A DNA stretch of 40,362 nt from Cylindrodendrum hubeiense (Eukaryota; Ascomycota; Sordariomycetes; Hypocreales; Nectriaceae), in NCBI GenBank assembly GCA_014621425.1, contig JAANBB010000373.1:1-40362 (forward strand), in the 5' to 3' direction. Of this stretch, positions 1 to 10,427 are shown piece after piece (position 1 is the stretch's first letter; each line of letters opens with the position of its first letter). The notes under the pieces are model-generated. The model made no database searches. It saw nothing but the letters and a program-made list of their open reading frames with translations, and had not been told where the DNA came from. The position numbers and the translations under genes were made by a program.

Positions 1-1305
1 CTTGCAACGCACGCACACGACCTCGCTGAGGGGCCAATTGAGCAGCGTAGGGCTTGCGACTTACTCGAGAGAACGGCCTGCATGGCGCGTCCACCCCTAC
101 TTGAGGCTGTCATTGTGGCGGTTTGCTGTGGTTAGCTCGTGACGTGTGCGAGCAGCGAGCAACCCAAAGCTGGTGATGTTCAGGTCCCTTCGCGTTTCTC
201 GAACTTTTTCCATCCGCTGGCTGGCACTGCGAGCTGAGGTACGTACCTGCGCCGCCCATTGGACACATCCCGCTGGGAGGGAGCGGCAGGCAGCTTACCT
301 AAGGTACAGTGCCTACCGTAAATTTACCTTGCTTGGCCAGCCTCAGTTGCGGCTCCACAACCAGCCCTTCCTCGTCTTCGTACCTCAGGCATCTGTATCC
401 ACTTCCCAGCAACGGCCGTACAAAAGAAAATTCTCCTAGAGTCCGTTCTTGTTCTTCTTTCCTTTCCCTCAAGGCGCCCTTTCCTTATCGTCAAGACCCG
501 TTCCACCTCCAGAACGTCCTGACCATTTATGAGCGCCGAGAGTGAATACAAACGCAGTCTTTTTCGCTAGCGGGGCCCTCCTTCTTTCCTAACGGGTTCT
601 GTTAGATAGATACTGCTGACATACTTTAAATATTTCGACCCTATGATGGGGGGAGTCAGTCGACTCGGTGCTTGAAGCGCCTCGACCGCATCGTGAGCGA
701 AGCAACGAAAACCAACCACCCTTGGTCGAGTTCAAGTCCTCCTTACGAGGCATTCGCACCGCGCCGCAACTGTGACTACGCAATGTTAGCCGCTTCACGT
801 TAGCCACTGCACCCCGGCCTTTGACTGTCCTCGAGTGAAGAGCATGGACCCTTGCTGGAGTTTTATCCGGCCGCCGTTTCTCCCGTGACTCTGAGGAATT
901 CTCGCCGGTAACTCTCTGTCAGCCGTCCAGCCCACCGGCTAAACGCTTTCAGTCAGGTGCGTGCCCCTCAGACGTATCACTCGGTGCGCGCGTGGTCAAA
1001 GCCTCATGCAACTAAACTTGAAGCTGCGCCGTCTTGATTTCCTAAACCCTAGGCCTCACAAGCCTACCGAGAGACGATATTTAGACAAAACTACCTACAC
1101 ATTGGAGCCAATCAACTGTGGCCCATAACAAGATGACCAGACCTGACCATGTAATCGATCCGACTCCCGCGCGACACCTCGCTACCAAAGCTAACAATCA
1201 TGTCCACCGTGTCAAATGATGCTGGGTATCAACCATATGGACCGCCCGATAATGCCAGAAACGCCTGATAAAACACTCCCGCTCGCTATTTGCCTCCGTG
1301 ATTAA
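1..1305. other. intergenic, no gene seen
   Basis: This stretch lies beyond the 3' end of the RING-PHD gene. The open frames in it are short (under 100 codons), overlap one another on both strands and carry no recognisable motif. It contains one TACCTAAGGTA-type element near position 297. No tRNA-like T-arm with a matching stem was found. It may hold the 3' UTR of the RING-PHD gene and the flank of a gene outside the window. Confidence 0.6.
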
Positions 1306-3435
1306 TCAAGCCTGAAGCTCCGCGACTGCCTGGGCGACTTCTTTCGTCGCCCGCGTTTCCCATGACCGCCGGGCGTCTCCATTCAGCGAAATCGTGTCTT
1401 TGACCTCGTCGTAAAGTTTCCTCGAGATGTCTCGATTGATGGTGGCATACTGCTCCGTCGTCAGCTTCTGAGCCCGCCAGTGTGGCCTCAGAGCGATTTT
1501 GACAATGTCGTTGATGCTCCTCTTTTCCTCCTGTGTCATTGTCAATCTCGTTGGAGATTGTTGTTCGTCTGGCTGCGCCGGAACTTGGTGGGGTCGCCGC
1601 GGCCGGGGCTGGCGCAACTCAAGAGGGCGGCCCTCTGGCCTGCTGGGACGCGATTCCGAGTCGCTATTGTCGCTGCTCATTCGACGAGTAGGTGAATAAT
1701 TTGCCGGAGGATATCTGGGCTGGATGCGCGTGCTGAGTGATAAGGTTGGGGAGAGGGGCGGGGAGGTTGGTCGGCCGTTCACTCTGGGCCGCGATTCCGA
1801 GTCGCTATGATCACTGCTCATGCGGCGATTGGGGGAGTAGTTTGCTGGAGGGTATATAGGCTGGATATGCGTGCTGAGAGATAGAGGGGGAGATGTTGGT
1901 CGCCCGTTCACGCTGGGTAGCGGGGGTGGTGTGAGCGAGAGGGCGCGCGGGCTGCTGTAAGCTGAAGGTGATGGAGAAATAGCCGGAGAGTTGGCCGGCG
2001 ACGACGCGTCTGGCGGGTTTCGCCATCCCGCGACCGTCACCGACGTCTCATCTTCCGATGTGGCATTTGGTTCGAGCTCCTTGAGAAGAGAAGAGACGAG
2101 GGGCGGATCGATGTTGTTTCGACCAGAGGCACCGTTCCTGGAGGTCCCATTGGTGGCTCGAATGGTCGAGGGGCCGGCCGTGGCGGCGGGGGACGACATT
2201 GAGCTCGAGCCCTCGCCATTCTGAGTTACTAATCGTCGAGTTCGTGGACGCTTGAGCTTGCGTTCGGGCTCTTGGACAGGTTCCCTGGGTGACGCAGTGA
2301 CTGACCGCACCTTGCGCTTTCGAGAGTTGGGATTGGGGTTCGGATCGTCGCCTTCGCGAGCACGATCAAGGGCACCCCAGGCTCGCCTCTCGTCGCGAGT
2401 CTCCTCCACTGGCTCGGGCATAGGCTGGAGGCGCTCGCTGATGGCTGGGGGGATATTGTTCACGAAGGCCTCGCTCGCGCCTAGGCGGTGGGCAATGTCC
2501 ATTCGCTGCTGCCATCGCTCGAGTTCCCGTCGCCCGAGTTCTTGGAACCTCCGGAACTGCTCGAGCTCTTCGTCTTCATTGTCGTGGTTGTCCAGGTCCA
2601 GTTCGCTCATCTCGTAAAAACGCCCAGAGAACTGGCCCCAGGCGCCTTGCCACTCGACGTTGCGAGCTTGACGGCGAGCTCGCCTCAGGCGTTCCCGAGT
2701 TCGGACGTGGTATCCTCGGACACTTCGGGGGTTTGGGCGTCGGACATACTGTGGACGTGGCGATCGCTCGCCAGCCTCGGGCGTTGCTGGATCGTCAACG
2801 AGTTGGAAAAGATGGGAGCATTCCATGCAGTACCAGTCGCCGTCGGGAATACACTCGAGGCCAACGCAGTGGGTATGGTATGCGGCATCGCAGCTATCGC
2901 ACAGGAGGAGGACATCCTCCCGCTCGGCGGAGTTGCAGACCGGGCACGGGTTGCCCGGTTCCTCCTCCTCCTCGGGGTTATCGCCTAGCCACTGTTGTAC
3001 GTCGAACTCGGCAACTTGTTTCTTGTCTTGGACGTTGTACTTGGAAACGACGGTGCCTGCATGGAGAAAATTATCAGTCAGCGGGTGGACGCATGCATGG
3101 CGGCAGGGACAAGGCAACATACCATCGACACCGTTGTACACGCGCACCGAATGGAAGGGATTGCGGCAAATTGGACAGGTGTTGGTCTTTTGAGCCCAGG
3201 AACGAATGCAAGCATCGTGGATGATGTGGTTGCACCCGTCGAGGGCGGCGACAATATTGAGGTAGCTGGAGTCGTCGTTGTTGACGTCGACGTCGATGTC
3301 GACCTCGACAGTCTCGGGGGCGGTAGCGGCGGGTACCGGGACGGCGTCACCAACACCACCACCATGATCGTCGTCGAGGGACAACGACCGCGGAAGGGGA
3401 TCCAGGCATATAATGCACTGCTCCGGTTCAGACAT
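1306..3435 (-). CDS. RING-H2 and PHD zinc-finger protein
   Basis: Probable nuclear RING-type ubiquitin ligase with a histone-reading PHD finger, resembling the PHRF1-like PHD-and-RING proteins of fungi (family assignment by motif). Exons are 3435-3123 and 3056-1306; the 66-base intron (GTATGT donor, GCTGAC branch, GCAG acceptor) is stop-free, so it is easily missed. The spliced product is 687 residues. RING ligands are C7, C10, C68, H70, H73, C76, C87 and C90, with an unusually long acidic first loop of 57 residues. The PHD finger spans about 142-190 (C142, C145, the CDSC pair, H, the final CMEC). An Arg-rich region and a long Ser/Pro-rich disordered region follow, with two tandem ~43-residue repeats at about 484-573. 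The C-terminal 75 residues are predicted helical and may bind a partner such as the RNA polymerase II tail (inference). The start is the first ATG before the RING. The substrate is unknown. Confidence 0.88.
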   Translation of the reverse strand: MSEPEQCIICLDPLPRSLSLDDDHGGGVGDAVPVPAATAPETVEVDIDVDVNNDDSSYLNIVAALDGCNHIIHDACIRSWAQKTNTCPICRNPFHSVRVYNGVDGMLPCPCRHACVHPLTDNFLHAGTVVSKYNVQDKKQVAEFDVQQWLGDNPEEEEEPGNPCPVCNSAEREDVLLLCDSCDAAYHTHCVGLECIPDGDWYCMECSHLFQLVDDPATPEAGERSPRPQYVRRPNPRSVRGYHVRTRERLRRARRQARNVEWQGAWGQFSGRFYEMSELDLDNHDNEDEELEQFRRFQELGRRELERWQQRMDIAHRLGASEAFVNNIPPAISERLQPMPEPVEETRDERRAWGALDRAREGDDPNPNPNSRKRKVRSVTASPREPVQEPERKLKRPRTRRLVTQNGEGSSSMSSPAATAGPSTIRATNGTSRNGASGRNNIDPPLVSSLLKELEPNATSEDETSVTVAGWRNPPDASSPANSPAISPSPSAYSSPRALSLTPPPLPSVNGRPTSPPLSLSTHIQPIYPPANYSPNRRMSSDHSDSESRPRVNGRPTSPPLSPTLSLSTRIQPRYPPANYSPTRRMSSDNSDSESRPSRPEGRPLELRQPRPRRPHQVPAQPDEQQSPTRLTMTQEEKRSINDIVKIALRPHWRAQKLTTEQYATINRDISRKLYDEVKDTISLNGDARRSWETRATKEVAQAVAELQA
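1650..1918 (-). repeat. tandem duplication inside the RING-PHD coding region
   Basis: Two adjacent copies, about 1650-1790 and 1791-1918, are alike in DNA and protein. Each encodes a NGRPTSPPLS block, a P-P-A-N-Y-S-P block and an RRMSSD(H/N)SDSESRP block. The copy at 1650-1790 (the second in translation order) has four extra residues (SPTL) near its start. The copies are imperfect, so the duplication is not brand new. The Ser-Pro and SDSES motifs look like kinase target sites (inference). Confidence 0.85.
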
Positions 3436-3910
3436 GATGTCGAATTCGATAATACAGACTGGCTCTTGATGGAAACATGTAAAAAGTATCGGGCGGGGGA
3501 TTCGATGATTCGAGCGGAGTGGGAGCGGTGGTCGGCGGTGATGGTTCTGGGGCGGGATGCTTTGGGGGGGGCTAAAGGGCCTGGCCTGGGTGGTGATGTA
3601 TTAGTGGGTGGTTCTGGTACAAGACGCCTGAGAGAGCCTGCTGGGAATTGAAAGAGGAAGAGTTGAGCAGCGGGCTTCAGAGGCGGTTTTCGCGCGTGTT
3701 AGGGGACCATGGCGGGGCCAATCAGCGTGGCTCGGCGGCCGGGGGGTTGCCATGACCCTGCTGGCTGGTGCTGGCTGCGTCTGCTGGAGGCCGGCCGCTG
3801 CCCCATGAGACCCATGAGGCCTGGTGCAGCCAAGAGTAGCCAGTGCACCGCGACTCGACGACGACGTCGACCGAGGCAACCAGCCAATCCTCGGCGAGGG
3901 AAGCCTTGGT

Positions 3911-3931
3911 CTTGGGTCTTGGGTCTTGGGT
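3911..3931. repeat. heptanucleotide tandem repeat
   Basis: Three head-to-tail copies of CTTGGGT followed by a decaying partial copy (CTCGGTCTC). Intergenic and low-complexity; no function is suggested. Confidence 0.8.
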
Positions 3932-4429
3932 CTCGGTCTCTCGGGTCTGATCATGCACGAGTGCTCGGTGGTTTCATATACGTACCCAGATTTTCTTGTT
4001 GCTCTTTTCCCTTCCTTCTCAGTACACTGACTGAATGTTGCGAGCACTGCAGCAGAATCGGATTCCGACGTGGGATTGAAGGATGAATGGATGGATGGCG
4101 CGAGAGCCTGGTACGGCAATAGCTTGCAACGACTAATAACAGGCACCGAGTGGCGACCCTGGTGAGATGGGTGGGTGGCCAGCCAAGCGTTGAGGGTGGC
4201 CGGCCCGTCTTGTTCCCCTTTGGCGAGTGAGGAGGCAACTTTATCCGGGGAAGTGAAACTCGCAAGGCGAGAAGACAAGTGGAATGGGAACGGGGCAAGA
4301 AGAGGAGGAGAAAAGACAAGTCTCGGCTTTTACGAGCGCCCTGTTGGGAGACCAAGAACCAAGTAGGCCCGTCGTCGGTCGGCACAGGAAGGTAGGTGCC
4401 TTTTGAGGGGAGCAGCCCACCGCGACGTA

Positions 4430-4460
4430 CGTAGGTACCTAGGTAGGTAGGCAGGTAGCC
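4430..4460. repeat. TAGGTA/TACCTA cluster
   Basis: A run of GTAGGT/ACCTAGGT units containing the perfect palindrome TAGGTACCTA at 4432-4441, followed by tandem AGGT/AGGC tetramers. The same word recurs in other intergenic parts of the window, near 297, 5093, 23500 and 39244. Confidence 0.8.
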
Positions 4461-4680
4461 ACGCAGGTTGACAAGGCAGAGTCAGAGAGTGCAGAGGAGG
4501 AGACGTGGATTCTGCCGCTGTGAGAGGCAAAGATGGGAATAGGAGTAAGAATAAGTCCAGGCAGGAATAGGAATAGGGAATGGAATGGGAGAATGGATGA
4601 CGGAAGCCGGAGCCCTGCTGGACTGTGCTGAGCTGCGCTGTACTGTACTGGAGAGAGGTACTACTGCGCTGTGCTCTGCT

Positions 4681-4711
4681 GGGCTGGCTGGGCTGGCTGG
4701 GCTGGCTGGGC
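4681..4711. repeat. GGGCTGGCT nonamer repeat
   Basis: Three full copies of GGGCTGGCT plus a partial fourth, directly adjoining a CTGTGCT-like low-complexity stretch and followed shortly by tandem GGGAT units. Intergenic microsatellite. Confidence 0.85.
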
Positions 4712-6681
4712 GTCTCCGCCTGCCCAGCTGGGGATGGGATGGGATGGGATAAGGGATGGATGTGCCAATGTGGATGGGGAAGCCGGGAATCTCACACGTG
4801 TGACCAGACCGGGTCATCCATGGCGCCCAGAGCATGGAGCGAGGGTACGTAGCCAACTGGGGCGAGAGACATGCGACTCCCGCGTGCATTCATTCGAGAC
4901 CTCGTCGTTTTAACTTGTCTGCTCCAGCGACTTTTTACGAGAGAGGCCGCCCCTCAGCAGCCAGGCCGAAGCCGTATATGCCTGGGTAGGCAGTCCTCGG
5001 TCGAGCACCGCGCGAAGCTGACAGAGACACCGTATCTAAAAACAGGCAGCCCTGCTCTGGCCCTGTGCGTATGTCCCTGTGCGTATGTGACTACCTTACC
5101 TAGGTAGGTACGGAGCGGTTGTAGGTAGGCCTTTGGGGGGGCGCAGCCGGCGGGTAGTGGGCGGACACCACCATCTGGCACCCGCCGGCAGGGCATCTTG
5201 GTGTCGAGCCGCAAGCGCTCGAGCATGCAGCATGGGGCGCATGGGCGTGGGAGCATGGGCATCGCCGAAGTCTGCCTCCGACTAACTGGACTGGCCTCCC
5301 AGTTGAGTTCAAGCCGGGGAGGGAAACAGGGAGGTTGGCTCTGTCGGGTTTTCTGAATTATTCCGTAATTCTGCGCGTACCTGGTGCGAACCGAAATAGC
5401 CGTGCCTCTATCGCCGACCGTCGAGTCCTCGGTGTCCCAGTTTGCCGGCCGGGCGATGCGGCCGCGTGACAGCTCTTGCGCTGGGCCTTGTTGGCCTCGT
5501 CCGTCCCCGATGGATGGCTGGATGACTGGTTATCGTTGTGGTCCCTCCTGCTCCCAGGCCATTCCTTCGTCAGGTTGGTCCCTTGGCCTCTTGGCCTCTT
5601 GGTCCCTGGGTCGTCGACCCGAACTAGTTCCCTAGCCTGTCTAAACTGGCGACCTGCGTTAGACGAGTCACGCACGCCGCATGTCGATGGGCTCTGTCTG
5701 GTCACGTCGAGCTGTCTAGTTGCTGTCTTACATTGCTTTCTTCAGCTTCTGCGAACTCTTGCTGCACCCGTCATCGTCTTCTGCTGCACATCATCGTCCG
5801 CGCCTCGTGAATCGAGTCACCCCCGTGGCTCGTGGGTCGGCCTCGTCGCTATCCAGCCTGGATGTCACCTGGGACACATGGGTCAGTGCCCAACCCGCCA
5901 GGCACAGGGCGCCACACAATGCCTCCTCACTGCCGACGTGGCCCGCTCAAGTACATCGTCATTCTCGGCAGCTGGTGACGAGAAAGACGCGCAGATATTT
6001 TTTGTTTTGTTTTGGTTGTTATTTATTACGGGTGGTTGGCTGTCGGCCAAAATCGTGACGCAGCCGAGGGGGCTTACCACGAGAACGAGACGCTGGTCGA
6101 GCCGACGATGAGTTGTTCCATGCGCGCAGCAACCCCACTACGCTATACTCGGGAGGGAGGGATAAGCCTGGCCTGGGCTCCGTTTCGCGCTTTGAACCCG
6201 TTAATACACGGCTGAATCAAACAACACTTGCGGGTGCGTTGCACTGGCTTATTGGGGCCTCGTCGTTCATGGAATCACTCGTCATACCGCCACGATACAC
6301 ATCCCCTTGTCCCGTGGCCGATCTACGGGGCCAAGTCTGTCGAGGGATCCCAGCGTCAAAGTCATCATGCGTGCTTGATTTCGAGGAGACACCATAATCG
6401 CATCCTTGACGAGACTGAACCTGTGCCCACGAGCCCAAAACACCGGCGCTGGTTGGCTCCATCATCACGTTTTGGTGGTGGCCCAAAGAAATTCGCGTCC
6501 TCTTGTTGAAGGGTCCGAGACCATGCAATTTTTTTTCATTGCTAATCGACCAGCCTCTATGACCGAAGATCGGGAGATGACATCCAGTTCGTCAACTCGT
6601 AGTGTAGGCACGAAATCCATGTCCCCCCATACACCAGACCGAAAAGCAAAGCCGTAACTTCCTCCGCCAAAGTCAACTCTT

Positions 6682-7327
6682 TTAAACCTCAGCAATCTCC
6701 CTCAGTCGTCGCAGGGTCGATCGCATGGCAGCGGCAGCGGGGGTGCTGTATCACGGTTAGCTCTCCGTTGTTGAACCTGGCTTGGCCAGAGTCGAGGGAT
6801 GACGCACGAGACGGTGTAAGCGCCACCAGCAACGGTGCGCTTGCAAGACCGGCAGTCCCAGATACCGGTGGCGTTTCGTCGGACGGTGGTCTTTCCGCAG
6901 AAGGTGCAGGTGTACTTGGCGTGCTGGGTGATTTCCATCTTCTTCACCTGCTTTCGGAGAGAGGCACCATAACTGGATAGCAGTCGCGTTAGTTGTGTGT
7001 TCCCCTAGGGTTGATGCCGGACCCTGGTGGGTTGCTGTTGACTTGGTCGTTCAGATTCGTCACGACCGCACAAACGGCGCCCGAAGTTCTCCCCATCCCA
7101 GGAGGCGCATTCCTCTTCTTGATATACTCCGGGGCAACAGTGTAGGTCGTGACAGAATCCGGGACGCAGAGTCAAAGTCGTTCTCGAGGGTTGTAGGCGA
7201 TGAGCTTCGTGGGACTTACCGGACACCATATTTACCGCTGGCAGTGAGGTTAGCATTTTCCTGACGACAGATCAATTGGGGGATGGGATACGCACGTCAC
7301 GCCGACCTTCTTCGTTCGCTTGGTCAT
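6682..7327 (-). CDS. RPL43: 60S ribosomal protein eL43 (L37a)
   Basis: Structural protein of the large cytosolic ribosomal subunit. Four exons: 7327-7296, 7237-7220, 6972-6808 and 6745-6682, with introns of 58, 247 and 62 bases (GTGCGT, GTAAGT and GTGCGT donors; CAG acceptors). Joined, they give exactly 92 residues, the usual length of this family. The product starts [15 protein letters not shown] and ends [10 protein letters not shown]. The zinc-ribbon cysteines are C39, C42, C57 and C60, and the segment [16 protein letters not shown] is a family hallmark. The second exon is only 18 bases (C-GGT-AAA-TAT-GGT-GTC-CG). Residue 16 is Val where I would expect Thr. The start is fixed by conservation of the N-terminus. 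Confidence is high because the whole protein is recovered in frame. Confidence 0.95.
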
Positions 7328-8173
7328 CTTGGAGGATTATGTGTGGGACGTCTTGGGGAGAGTGAAGACGAGAAGATGGACGAGGGCAGGTGTAGTTGCT
7401 CTGGAGGCTGACGACACCGAAAATGTCAAGAAAGTTAGAATTGTGATTTTCCTTAGGGCAAGCACGTGAGGGGAAGCGAAAGGACCCACCGCCTCGATTT
7501 GTTCAACAACTTGGATTTTTTTGTGAAAGGGGAAAAACCTCGGCAAAACTTGACTGAGGTCGATGACCACCACTAAGGCGGCTGTCCTACCTGTCTGTAT
7601 ACACTACTCAAACCCCCCTGCGCATTTCTGCCATACTGAATCATGTTCCATGTACGAGTACCCTCACCCCGATTCTAGGCCACATGCGGTTTTCGCATAG
7701 GTACGATAGCATCGCCGAGGTAAAATACAACCGTTTCATTGCTGATGACAACATTGTAGAGTGACACAGTGTAGGTAGAGGACCAAGAGCCGTAAAATAC
7801 TTGGTTCGCAGAACGCTTTAGCAGTACTTTGTAAATCGGGGATTTTTGGTGAATCACGGATCTCAACCCGTTGTCCATGGTTCTCAGCCCGTTGTCCACG
7901 AATTCTCCTACCAGCCAAATCTAGATAAGATGCTGATGATGAATCGCGACATGCCGGCCCCTGTTGGACCCCAGTCCGCGGATGAGTCCGGTGGGCCGTT
8001 CGTAGCACGACGTCGGAGCGCCACCACGGACCGGGTCTGGGAGGCGAGAATCATGTAAAAGCTGGCCAGGTATCGTGTTGGCATTTTGCCCATGCTCCTT
8101 ATTTCACCGCAATTTGTGTTTCTTCAAACTGCACAAGGTGTAAACTCTCTGTCATTTGTGTACTACCGTCATT
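7328..8173. promoter_or_regulatory. divergent intergenic region between eL43 and the SCCPDH-like gene
   Basis: The two genes are transcribed away from each other, so this 846-base stretch must contain both promoters and 5' leaders. No coding frame is convincing. It holds a 21-base direct repeat at 7861-7902. No individual transcription-factor site could be assigned. Confidence 0.6.
7861..7902. repeat. 21-base direct repeat, two copies
   Basis: Copies at 7861-7881 and 7882-7902 share the core CCCGTTGTCCA and differ at a few positions. It lies in the shared upstream region about 270-310 bases before the oxidoreductase start codon. Confidence 0.7.
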
Positions 8174-9682
8174 ATGCCGATCAAAGAGCATGGTCGCCAG
8201 TACGACATCGTCGTCTTTGGAGCTACTGGTGAGAATGACAAAGTATTGTTGACCAGACAGGGATGCTGACGATCTCATGAGGCTACACTGGCAAGCTGAC
8301 AGCCGAATACATCACCACCAACTTGCCTACGGATTTGAAGTGGGCGATTGCAGGCCGTTCGGAGTCGAAGCTTCAGGCCGTTGTGGATGAGTGCAAGCGA
8401 CTGAACTCTGACCGCCTTGCTCCAGGTACGTCGCATCATCACCAAGTATCTATCGCGTTGGGATTTGCCATGGGCATCTTGCTAAAAGGCATGATAATTC
8501 ATAGCGATTGAGATCGCCAACCTCAACGACGAGGGCTTGAGCGCCCTGACAAAGAAGACTTGCGTGCTCCTCACTACGGTTGGTCCGTACGCCCTCTACG
8601 GCGAGCATGCTTTCAAAGCCTGCGCTGAGAATGGAACACACTACGTCGACGTAACCGGCGAGGCTGCTTGGGTCAACAGAATGATCAAGAAATATGAGAA
8701 GACGGCAAAGGAGAGCGGAGCCACCCTGTTCCCTCAGGCAGGTGTCGAGTCGGCGCCCCCAGATCTCACCACTTGGGCCCTGGCCAAGGCGATTCGCACT
8801 CAACTAGGTGCTCCGACCAAAGATGTGAAGCTTTGCATCCACAACATCAGGTAGTTTGGCCGTGATACTCCCAAGAACCTAGCTGACGAGACATAGCTCG
8901 ACGCCATCTGGAGGCACGCTTGCCACCGTAATGGCCCTTTTCGATGTATTTTCTGTCGAGGAAGTGAGGGCGGCGAGCAGCCCATTCGCGCAATCCCCTA
9001 TTCCTCACGCAGAGCCCTCACGGCCCAGGGATTCCATCTTGGAGAAGATTTTTGGTGTGCGGACCATCCCCAACCTGGGCATGTTGACAACATCCCCCAT
9101 GGGATCCACCGATATTGCTGTTGTTGAACGAACCTGGGGCCTCCTCTCGGAAACGCCATCCAGGAAGGACCAGTTCTACGGACCCAAGTTCACATGGGGA
9201 GAGTACCTCAAGACCCGGAACTGGCTCAGCGGAGTTGTCACCCACTGGATGATGATTATTGGCATGACGCTTCTCGCGCTTGTCCCCCCAGTCAGGACCG
9301 TCATCAAGCGTTACATCTTCCAGCCCGGAGAGGGCGCCAGCAGGGAGGCCACCGAGAAGGAAGAGATTGAGTACCGGGGAGTTGCATACCCGGACTCGGA
9401 GAAGGCTACCGGCAAGATCGCGTACTGCCGGACCTGGCACCGAGGTGGCATGTACTATTGTGAGTTTCACCGTCTACGATTTCACAGTCTACGATGATGA
9501 GATGAGGCCGCTAACCTTGTACAGTGACGGGAAAGCTGCTAGTTGAAACCGCGGCAACCATTCTCGAGGACGACAATGAGCTGGACGGAGGAATCTACAC
9601 ACCGGCCTGCCTGGGACAGGGTTTGATTGACCGACTCGACAAGGCTGGTCTCAAGTTTGAGGTCAAGCTTCTCGACGCCTGA
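8174..9682 (+). CDS. saccharopine dehydrogenase-like oxidoreductase (SCCPDH family)
   Basis: Predicted NAD(P)-binding oxidoreductase related to human SCCPDH and bacterial trans-acting enoyl reductases. Its substrate is not known, and it is not the lysine-pathway saccharopine dehydrogenase. Five exons: 8174-8228, 8282-8425, 8505-8850, 8897-9459 and 9525-9682. The introns (53, 79, 46 and 65 bases) have GTGAGA/GTACGT/GTAGTT/GTGAGT donors, and two show CTGAC branch sites. The product is 421 residues, typical for the family. The Rossmann motif is G16-A-T-G19-Y-T-G22. The segment TTVGPYALYGE and the following HYVDVTGE segment are typical of the dehydrogenase core. A hydrophobic helix at about 292-312 (after NWLSGVV) matches the membrane or lipid-droplet hairpin reported for SCCPDH proteins (location inferred). 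The start is the first ATG, 11 codons before the Rossmann strand. Confidence 0.9.
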
Positions 9683-10427
9683 GCCCTTGATGAGATATGC
9701 AGCACGATGATACGAGGAAGCAATGAGCAAGGGCAAGTTTGGCCTTGGAATGTTGTTGAATTGGATAAAATGGAAGCCGTAGATGATGCATTTAGGAACA
9801 CAGCTGGTCTCCTTAATATCAGCATCATCATTATACTTTGATTCGCCGAGGACGTGCATTGTTTACCCTCGTGATGCATGTCGGGCGTTATTCCGGATTC
9901 GCGGTAGAGTCAGTCAGTCCATGTTACGATTCAACCCAAGTGCGGACTGGGCCTGGTCTGGACGGGCGCCGGGCGTCGGGCGTCGTTCCCCGTCCACCTG
10001 GGCGCTCGCCCAGTAATTGGAGGGCCGGGTGCTGGAAGCATGTGCGCTGTAGAGGTTGCTTCAGTGGCTTGACCCACCTGTAAACGCCCCCGCAGTAGCT
10101 CTGCTCAGTGGGTCTCACTGTGGCCCATCAGGTCCCGAAATTGGAGAAACCTTTCCTGGGCAGAACGTCATCACCAGTCAGAGGGTTGGACTCGTCCCCC
10201 CCAAAAGGTTCTTCACTCGAACCGGTCCATGCCGCCCTACTATTCTACTTTCGTCACCTTCCAAACGTCGGCCCTATCACGATAACTCTCACCATAGCTC
10301 GTCCACCTTGGTCTTCACCCTCTCTCAAGGTCAGGGACATGCACGGCCTATTTTGATTTCGCATGTGGCTTGTTGCCTTGATCTTTGACCACCGACCACT
10401 GACCCATTGCTGCCGACCGAAACCGCA
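9683..10427. other. intergenic region between two plus-strand genes
   Basis: 745 bases holding the 3' UTR of the SCCPDH-like gene and the promoter and 5' leader of the DUF155 gene. Short overlapping frames only. The last 200 bases are rich in pyrimidine runs on the plus strand. No gene seen. Confidence 0.6.

Larger units (their letters stand above)
3436..6681. other. 3.2-kb intergenic region, upstream of the RING-PHD gene
   Basis: No supported gene. Open frames on all strands are short and overlapping. The stretch is full of simple repeats: a CTTGGGT heptamer (3911-3931), TAGGTA-type clusters (4430-4460 and 5093-5112), a GGGCTGGCT nonamer (4681-4711) and a GGGAT run (4735-4750). It lies between the 5' end of the RING-PHD gene and the 3' end of the eL43 gene, so it should hold the RING-PHD promoter and possibly a long 5' UTR. 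Confidence 0.55.

Noticed and set aside
715..760. tRNA-like T-arm word (GAGTTCAAGTCC)
   Set aside because: The flanking bases do not form the 5-bp T stem and no anticodon or acceptor stem could be drawn.
2995..3651. 218-codon frame antisense to the RING-PHD gene
   Set aside because: Mirror image of the zinc-finger coding region; no independent evidence.
6973..7219. Possible intronic snoRNA in the 247-base eL43 intron
   Set aside because: Ribosomal-protein introns can host snoRNAs, but no convincing C box plus D box pair with proper spacing was seen (only a GTGACGA with a CTGA five bases later).
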